DNA of 64,000 bases from Aureobasidium sp. EXF-3400 (lineage: Eukaryota; Ascomycota; Dothideomycetes; Dothideales; Saccotheciaceae): NCBI GenBank assembly GCA_024195585.1, contig SWBL01000176.1, forward strand, positions 1 to 64,000, given 5' to 3'. The stretch's first letter is position 1; the number at the start of each line of letters is the position of its first letter. Under the pieces are notes generated by a model. That model did not search any database, was not told the origin of the DNA, and saw only the letters and a program-made list of their open reading frames with translations. This document shows, in pieces, positions 58,701-64,000 of the stretch. Made by a program: the position numbers and the translations under genes.

Positions 58701-59663
58701 CTTCTTGTTGGTGCATTGTTGTGGTCGCAGATGTTCGCATTGGCTCCAGAGATATCTGCAGCTCGCAATGCCATGGCAAGAATCTTGAGCTTGATTCAGA
58801 TTGGCAAGGATAAAATGGCAGGACGTGTACATCCTCTTGATATGTCATTGGGAGACAACAACATTGAGGCCATGGCTGAGACAAAGACTTCGCATATGTC
58901 GAACAACAGAGCATCAAGTGTCCAGATGAGAGACGTCCACTTCTCATACCCAGCTCGTCCCGATGTCAAGGTGATGAACGGTCTGAATATCGACATTAAG
59001 CCAGGACAATTCGCTGCACTTGTCGGTCCTAGTGGTGCTGGAAAGTCGACCATCATTTCTCTGGTCGAGCGTCTTTACGTTCCTCAGTCAGGCTCAGTGC
59101 TCATCGATGGTCTTGATGTGACCAAAACTCGCGATACATCATTCCGTGACAGCATCGCTCTGGTGCCTCAGGAGAGTGTGCTATTTGAGGGAAGTGTCGA
59201 ATTCAACATCGGGCTTGGTGCTCGTCCTGGTCATACCGCCAGCAAGGAAGAAATTATCGAGGCTTGCAAGTTGGCAAACGTACACGATGTGATTACCGCG
59301 TTGCCAGATGGTTACGACACTCTTTGCGGACCTAACGGCAGCCAGTTCTCTGGCGGTCAGAAACAGCGTTTGTCTATCGCACGCGCTTTGGTCAGAGACC
59401 CTAAGCTGTTGATCCTGGATGAGAGCACCAGTGCCCTTGATGCTGAAAGTGAGAGATTGTTACAGGAAGGCTTGGACAAGACAAAAGCGAAGGGCATTAC
59501 AGTCATTGCCATTGCGCATCATCTTCACACCATCAAGAAGGCCAATGTGATCTTCTTGATTGAGGCTGGAAGGTGTGTTGACAGTGGTACGCACGAAGAG
59601 TTGTTGGAGAGAAGTTTGGATTACCGCGAGTCGGTGATGCACCAAACGGTAGCTACAGATTAA
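55704..59663 (+). CDS. ABCB-type full ABC transporter, possible siderophore exporter (SitT-like)
   Basis: A single-exon 1319-aa protein with (TMD-NBD)x2 layout of the multidrug-resistance (ABCB) family. TMD1 spans about 30-350 and NBD1 about 370-660. NBD1 has Walker A GLSGSGKST at about 396, signature ISGGQKQR, Walker B VLILDEATASLD and H-loop IAHRL. An acidic linker follows (DEEESEELPAPP). TMD2 spans about 735-1020, and NBD2 has GPSGAGKST at about 1107, FSGGQKQR, LLILDESTSALD and IAHHL. All ATPase motifs are intact at both sites, so both sites look active. The start is the ATG of MAGFIKKIGGYP; the frame upstream begins with TTG. An equivalent ABC gene sits in the Aspergillus siderophore cluster (sitT); a role in export of the siderophore or its breakdown products is inference. 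Confidence 0.9.
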   Translation: MAGFIKKIGGYPRLLLAGNPTPRDIGTLLLGIISSIAAGVPFPIIGILFGQLLDDFNAATCDQATDSGDGDQGSINNTILIIFYLAIAQFVCIYVHLTCWTLNGARLAQRLRESYLQNLLRQEPSFFDNLPAGEVASRLHGDIQTIRSGTAEKVGICLSSLSFFVTAYIVGFIKDWRLAAELLSLIPAYFIMSIVGSHYIEKYSGMVSEHAASAASIASEALNNIMVVQAFGANARLEKKFSDALRASENEGIKKATAVGIQSGILYFVAYSANGLAFWQGSKRIADSVEGKSGGTTVGATFTVIFILIEATLLLSQVAPFVHLFSAAVGSFNKLREDIDREPLIDGHTRSGFELPQAGAGFEFKDVSFTYPSRPEITVLDRINLSIPANKHTALVGLSGSGKSTIAGLVSRLYDPTEGQITFNGQDVRTLNARDLRSFMSLVQQEPSLLDRSLLENIAHGLINSSDLEHARFRDVLLGSDLAEVAADIRDGTDLMVAAEKCGPVVVEIATLAKRAATLADADQFIVALQQGYGTVVGSSGRLISGGQKQRVALARALVKNPAVLILDEATASLDSRSEQRIQRAISSITSGRTVITIAHRLATITAADNIICMHKGHILEQGTHAELMASGGTYADMVKMQTLGNMSEANNANADNISLSDRTSTGDIEMKSSYEDIVEGEKAELSATETPVRDSADEEESEELPAPPRSLWDLAKGYGPALRPHILYIFVAFIGSVCVGGAFSGEAVIFGNTVGSLNPCHSASRIRNRGDFFGLMFFILAIIEFFANLVSWCGFGWVSEKVVCTVRVLSFRSLFEQDLQWHQSEGRTPALLLSYITRDGNALAGFSGSVVGTLFSITVNLIAAIILTHIIAWRIALVCLSLVPLLLGAGLMELRILGKFEEKHETAYTKSLDIGVEAITSIKTIASFSLEEEILRTYKRSLKGPRKDTLSVTLQASLCQALTYFLGNCVNALAYWWGSKQILNGNYTQTQFLIVVFSLLVGALLWSQMFALAPEISAARNAMARILSLIQIGKDKMAGRVHPLDMSLGDNNIEAMAETKTSHMSNNRASSVQMRDVHFSYPARPDVKVMNGLNIDIKPGQFAALVGPSGAGKSTIISLVERLYVPQSGSVLIDGLDVTKTRDTSFRDSIALVPQESVLFEGSVEFNIGLGARPGHTASKEEIIEACKLANVHDVITALPDGYDTLCGPNGSQFSGGQKQRLSIARALVRDPKLLILDESTSALDAESERLLQEGLDKTKAKGITVIAIAHHLHTIKKANVIFLIEAGRCVDSGTHEELLERSLDYRESVMHQTVATD

Positions 59664-60499
59664 AAGCACATGTAGTTATCTTCGAAAAGTTTAGCTGAAA
59701 TTCAACAGTGTGTTATGACCATAACTTTATCTCATCTTGGTTGCGAAAGTTTACTTCATTTTACTTTTAATGCGTTCAAACTCAGCTGCAACACTCGCCA
59801 GATAGTTTGACCACGTCTCGTTCCTTTGTCTCTATCGATCCCCCAAATCGCCCAAGCAGTGCATGTTTGCTTTTGTGTTCTGCGTTGTCTTATCTTGCAC
59901 CCCTCTGACCCCTTTTGCACTTCTTTGTGCTCCAGACTTTTTAACTTCGTTTTCCTTATTCAGTAACTTCCTGCTCCTTGTCGAACATTCTCCTGTCCTT
60001 GCCATATACTTTGCCATCCTCCTCTCCAATTCCCCTTCGATGAATCCGAATGTTCGGGCGAAAGCAGATGTTGTGTTCAGGCAAGTATACACAGATTACT
60101 GTCTCATGCATGCGATTCTCTTTACAGCTTTAAGTACGGAAGCATATCAGCGTAGGCGTATCTTAACAAGGAAATCAAAGAGACAAGTACTATTCTTACC
60201 TATTATCAGGCTCACACATCACGTCCGTAAACGATATCTGCTGCTACCGCATCCTCCAGATAGTCGGAATTAGTATGAATAACAATTGTCGGATTGCATA
60301 GAGTATCGACCGTCCTCGAAGAAGCGAGAGTGTAAAGAATACCGCGTCGAAGACCCGACTCGCGCGGTGACTGTCGGTGACATATCTCGTCGGAGACACG
60401 GGGCCCAGCCACTGGAACGTTGACAGCCATTTGAGAGGTCATGTCGCTAGTCATGACGCCCATGACATGGTATGATCTTACTTCGGCCATGTGACAGGA
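59664..60499. other. Intergenic, right border of the siderophore cluster
   Basis: 3' flanks of the ABC transporter and the next minus-strand gene. A 136-codon plus-strand frame at 59863-60273 is hydrophobic but low in complexity and unsupported. Confidence 0.45.
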
Positions 60500-61204
60500 T
60501 TATATAAGAGCCTCCGGTTGAGATGGCCGTGGATATTGTGGCAGACGATGACATAGATCGGGCACGCAGGAAAACACTCGAGTGACCATGAAACTTTCAG
60601 CTGGTAGATCCTCTGTTCCAAGTGAATCTCTCCATCCTCCGTCGGCATAGATGGCTCGAGGATACGTTTGATACATGCGCACCATGAAATCGTCATAGTC
60701 AAAGAAGTCGTATGGTTGACATGCTTTCTGCTTCTTCTTCAGGTCATCAAGGACTTTTCTCAGGCTTTCCATCTCTTCGTCAATGGTGGCATCGTCTCCC
60801 GGGGGATACACAAGTCTGGCATTATCGTATAGACTCTCGGCACGAAAGCGCTGCTCCTGTGCAAACGTTAGCATATCTTTCGAGACCAAGTGAGATGCTA
60901 GAGGTGATGCGCAGGTAAAACTCAGGCGTAGACCATATCCAAGAGCAGATCAAGGTTCAAACGTGAGATGGAGAGTCAAGTTCAGATTCAAAGTTGTTCT
61001 TATCAGTCGACTTACTTCAGCTTTGTCCCAGTCTTCCAGAAAGCTTGCGAGCAACGTAGAGCATTGGACTCTCTGCCACATCGAGAGTCTCTTGTCAAGT
61101 AAGGCGTGTGCTGCGGCTTCTGCTTCAGCATACTGCTTGTTGTCGAGTAATTCAGTCGTCTCCTTGATTGGAGCGTAGTTGTCAAAGTCTTTGTAATACG
61201 ACAT
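60500..61204 (-). CDS. Small uncharacterised protein
   Basis: Exons 61204-61016 and 60856-60500 encode 181 aa. I do not recognise a named family. The N-terminal 63 residues (MSYYKDFDNYAPIKETTELL and on) look like paired helices of a TPR-like or helical hairpin (LLDNKQYAEAEAAAHALLDK), and joining at DKAEEQRFRAESLYDNA continues the helical pattern. The second half is acidic-basic helical (MESLRKVLDDLKKKQKA) followed by an aromatic region. The last ~30 residues (after LPAESF) lose this character; a further unrecognised intron near 60590 could change the C terminus. Divergent from the coiled-coil gene at 61659. Confidence 0.6.
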
Positions 61205-61658
61205 GACGGTGGACAGGTTGAAGCAAGGCGAATGATTGGAGGTTTTGTGCGCGACGAGGATACAGTGCGAAGTTGCAAAGTGTTGCGTCGTGGTGTGAAA
61301 CACACGGCGCACGGAAGATTGGTATCATCAGCAACCGGGGGAAAAAATTCGCGATGCACTGTGTATGTCTTGCTCTCACTCGATTGTTTATGAGAGTTGT
61401 CGCTCGTATCGCTTTGCGCAGCTCGGGTAGTCTGCTTCCATTTGCAATACAACTCTGCCATCTGACCCAGACACAGCGCGTCGATCAGAGTCGCCAGTCT
61501 GCTCATCTATCGGCAGCATCGAGTGTTCAACTCAAGCACCTACTTCGCGCGCTCCATCGGCTCCTTCTGTCTTGTCCAACAAACAACAACTTCACTAAAA
61601 GAATCAACACGACAACGCTCGGAATCGTTAGCCACTTAGCCTTTACACAAACTCAACA
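61205..61658. promoter_or_regulatory. Divergent promoter region of two small genes
   Basis: 454 bp between start codons. An antisense frame across 61012-61506 is in another frame of the neighbouring exon and was not called. Confidence 0.45.
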
Positions 61659-62073
61659 ATGGCTGCCAACTCTCTGTCCGTACGTATTTTCCTTGAGCGC
61701 CTAGCACAACTTTGGTCCCACAATGGTTCTTACTGAGGCTCTGTGATAGCAAGATGTCCAGGAACTATCGATCACTGATGACTTGATCAGCGAGAACAGT
61801 GCTTTGTTCGACCAAGTTGTTGAGTTGCAGAAAATCAAAGAGATACAGTTGAAAGAGAGCAACGAGTGGAAGAAACTGGCTGAAGTCATCCACGAACAAA
61901 GCAGCATGATCAACAAGCTTGAGAAGTGCATTGCCAAGATGAAGGGCCCACAGAAGATCAAGGAGGAAATCTCTACACTGGAGAAGGAGCTCAAGGAGCG
62001 CAAGAGAGAACTTGAGTTGGCTGAAGAAGACGATGACAGTGAGGCAGAGAACCCTCCAGCTGAGAAGTGCTGA
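61659..62073 (+). CDS. Small coiled-coil protein
   Basis: Exons 61659-61679 (only 7 codons, MAANSLS) and 61750-62073 give 114 aa. The donor is GTACGT and the acceptor GTGATAG, both phase 0. Almost the whole product is predicted coiled coil by heptad pattern (ALFDQVVELQKIKEIQL, MINKLEKCIAKMKGPQKIKEE, LEKELKERKRELELAEE), and it ends in an acidic tail. It resembles small subunits of multi-protein complexes such as biogenesis or tethering factors, but no family can be named. Without the mini-exon the protein could instead start at a downstream codon. Confidence 0.62.
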
Positions 62074-62677
62074 AGGATGAGTAGTTCTTTTCACTCCTCA
62101 TCTTGTCTTTTGCAGTACACCTGCACGGATCAGTGGCCATCACACACTCCTTCTCAGCCTCCTGGTTGACTCGCTTTTGTTTTCCTTGATTTGCAACCGT
62201 TGCGTCAATGTCAAGCAAACGGTGTTTCTTCTGTCTCTCACTCCGCTTGAGTTTTGAGATGTATTCACAATGTCATCTGCTACCAGACCAGTTTTGAGAG
62301 GCTTTTCGATTGGTGAGACCAGCTGCACCTTGAAAAAAGAACACAACAATCAAGAAAAGAGATACATACCAACCCACCAAAAAACCGTTTTGTCTAGACT
62401 CATCTGCTTTCTTGTCGCGTCAGCGTGCGGCGCTTCTATCTATCATGCCGACTGAGTATGAATAGATGGTCATTTGATTTAGCTGCAATCTCGACCAGCC
62501 TTGAATTGCTGGTTCAATTACATGCGCCGCTTAGTACACCTTCCTGCGCCTCGCCGTGATTCTCTGGGTAAAACATGATACTTTTGCCCCCTATCCCCAA
62601 TCTCCCATCCTCCTTCCTCATCTCGATCTTATCTTCTTCCTTTTCGTGTGCTCGAAGAGTCTCCTCGTACTTTGGTC
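62074..62677. other. Intergenic between convergent genes
   Basis: 3' flanks of the coiled-coil gene and the copia-derived gene. Pyrimidine-rich segments occur near 62600-62640. No gene was recognised. Confidence 0.5.
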
Positions 62678-63643
62678 TCAACCCTCATCCTCGGGGTCGC
62701 TCATGAAGGCCTTGATGATACTGACTGCTTCGTCGCAGTCTTTGTCATCCCAGGGTTTGAGGCCGTAGCAGCGCATGAAGGATCCAGAGTGGCCGTAATG
62801 GACCTCGACATAGTCGAGTTGATCGGCACTGAACTTGTAATCGGCGACATGGGAAGTAGGATCTTGTTCAAGATCGGCGAGGAAGTCGTTGCTCTCGATA
62901 GATCGATCATCATCTTCAGAGTCCTCGAGAGCATCGGCCTCAGCTTCAAAGTCCGACATCAGAGCTCTGAGAATGCGTCGACCTTCTTCACGATCATCTT
63001 CCTTGTAGATGGAGAGCTCGTACGACAAGAGGAATTTGAACTCATCACCATAGTGCTTCTTCAAGAACTCTTTCTCCTCAGTCGTAAGTGGTGGTTCATG
63101 GTCGGATTTGCTTGCTTGCTTAGCCTTGGACTCTGCGACGAAGTTGTTGTACTTTTTTATCTCCTCTTCCGGCCAAGAAGCATGGAAATAGTACATTCTG
63201 TTTCCGTTCGAGTCCAGGCTGCTCTGGTTCTGCGACTGGCCCTTTAACCACACTCTCCACAACGTCTTGAAGACAACTAGACCAAGGACTTTGTCGGTAC
63301 CCCTCTTGACGATGGGCTTGACATCAAGACTCAATGGGACGACAAGGTCTGGTTCCATGCTCATGGCGAAGATGTTGGCGGTGTATCGAGGGGCATAGAG
63401 GACGTTGTGCAGAGTGATCTCACGGCTAGGTTTGTTTGATTTGCCCTGGCGGTGGATTCTTGTGGGAAGTACGACTGTACCAATGCCATGAACTTCGGCA
63501 GTTGGCTCTACACCAGGCATGGTTGAAAGCTTCGTACGGAACGGGATGTAGGATGTGAACCATGCTCGGTCGTTGGCCACGTGAACATTTGAAGTGTTGG
63601 AGAGAACCCAGTCCACGTTGTAAGCGGCACCTTGTGGTGGCAT
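62678..63643 (-). CDS. Probable exapted copia-type Pol beta-barrel gene
   Basis: A 321-aa single-exon gene. Residues of about 8-110 match in layout the TNT1-94-like beta-barrel/protease-associated region of copia Pol: WVLSNTSNVHVANDRAWF occupies the place of the usual WxxDSGAxxHM motif, followed by VHGIGTVVLP and ITLHNVLYAPRYTANIF, the typical L-x-NVLYVP strand. The active-site-like D-S-G is replaced by S-N-T, so it is not a protease. The C-terminal half is unrelated, highly acidic and helical (EDSEDDDRSIES), and holds two similar blocks: a Y-x-x-HYGDEF-like and a VEVHYGHSGSF motif. No integrase, reverse transcriptase or terminal repeats lie beside it. The start is the ATG of MPPQGAAYNVDW. 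A stand-alone conserved fungal gene derived from a retroelement is the best reading. Confidence 0.7.
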   Translation of the reverse strand: MPPQGAAYNVDWVLSNTSNVHVANDRAWFTSYIPFRTKLSTMPGVEPTAEVHGIGTVVLPTRIHRQGKSNKPSREITLHNVLYAPRYTANIFAMSMEPDLVVPLSLDVKPIVKRGTDKVLGLVVFKTLWRVWLKGQSQNQSSLDSNGNRMYYFHASWPEEEIKKYNNFVAESKAKQASKSDHEPPLTTEEKEFLKKHYGDEFKFLLSYELSIYKEDDREEGRRILRALMSDFEAEADALEDSEDDDRSIESNDFLADLEQDPTSHVADYKFSADQLDYVEVHYGHSGSFMRCYGLKPWDDKDCDEAVSIIKAFMSDPEDEG

Positions 63644-64000
63644 GACAATGAAGGTAAACTGGTGATAATAGAGTTGCTTGGTGGTGATGAGTGGAAGTTG
63701 ATGAAGAGGTCGAAGAGAGAAGTGCAGATTCTTGAAAGAAGGAGAAGGCGGTTGACCCAGCTCTCCCGACTTCCTCTCAAATCTGGAAACTGCAGGTAAC
63801 AAGGTTCCTGCATCCGACCGCTAGTGCTTGGTCTGCACCCGGCAACTTCCCCCAAGATGTTTGTTGCACATTCGCTCCTTCCCGATACTTCAAAACACTC
63901 GAGCAGACAAACAGCAACTTCACCGCATCACTCCAGCTGCAAAACTGCGTAACATTGTACAAAAATGAATACCTCCTTAGAGAGGAGAGTGGTCCAAAAG
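63644..64000. other. Upstream flank of the copia-derived gene
   Basis: Contains the promoter of the preceding minus-strand gene and runs to the window edge. No gene was recognised. Confidence 0.5.

Noticed and set aside
59863..60273. 136-codon hydrophobic plus-strand frame
   Set aside because: Low-complexity, pyrimidine-rich sequence with no conserved motif; probably chance.

Overview
The window is nuclear DNA of a filamentous ascomycete (Pezizomycotina). The evidence is short introns of about 50-70 bp with GTRNGT donors, compact monocistronic genes on both strands, orthologues of fungal housekeeping genes, and a fungal hydroxamate-siderophore NRPS. The gene content (an NPS6/SidD-type synthetase and an exapted copia-like domain gene) would fit a dothideomycete, but that placement is inference. 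No tRNA, rRNA, CRISPR array or intact transposon was recognised.

Layout. 1-6.17 kb is a gene desert. 6.2-28.0 kb is dense conserved housekeeping: a mitochondrial acyl-CoA dehydrogenase, RRP7, a seven-knuckle Gis2/Byr3-type protein, UDP-GlcNAc pyrophosphorylase, a SPRY protein, a metallo-beta-lactamase-like protein, HRD3 (ERAD), a MetX-like alpha/beta hydrolase, a small SET protein, DRE2 and pyruvate carboxylase. 28.0-30.9 kb is a second empty stretch. It is followed by a sterol-glucosyltransferase-like gene with a long C-terminal extension.

34.35-59.66 kb is a siderophore gene cluster. It holds an NPS6/SidD-type NRPS, a SidF-type hydroxyornithine acyltransferase ending in the peroxisomal signal AKL, an orphan degenerate condensation-adenylation fragment, a SidI-type acyl-CoA ligase, a divergent SidA-like ornithine N5-monooxygenase, a SidJ-type DUF1749 esterase, an MFS siderophore transporter and an ABCB transporter. 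Together these cover precursor hydroxylation (possibly), acyl activation, acyl transfer, assembly, uptake or export, and hydrolysis. No SidH-type enoyl-CoA hydratase is present. Every promoter region in the cluster carries GATA-type sites of the form ATCWGATAA or the variant ATCTGATTA. This matches the published consensus of the iron repressor SreA/Sre1, so the cluster is probably one iron-repressed regulon.

59.7-64.0 kb holds two small unknown genes (one a coiled-coil protein) and a gene whose N-terminal half looks like the TNT1-94/copia Pol beta-barrel with the active-site motif lost, probably an exapted retrotransposon fragment.

Exon boundaries were worked out by hand from reading frames, splice motifs and remembered family conservation. 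All function assignments come from motif recognition, not from a search.
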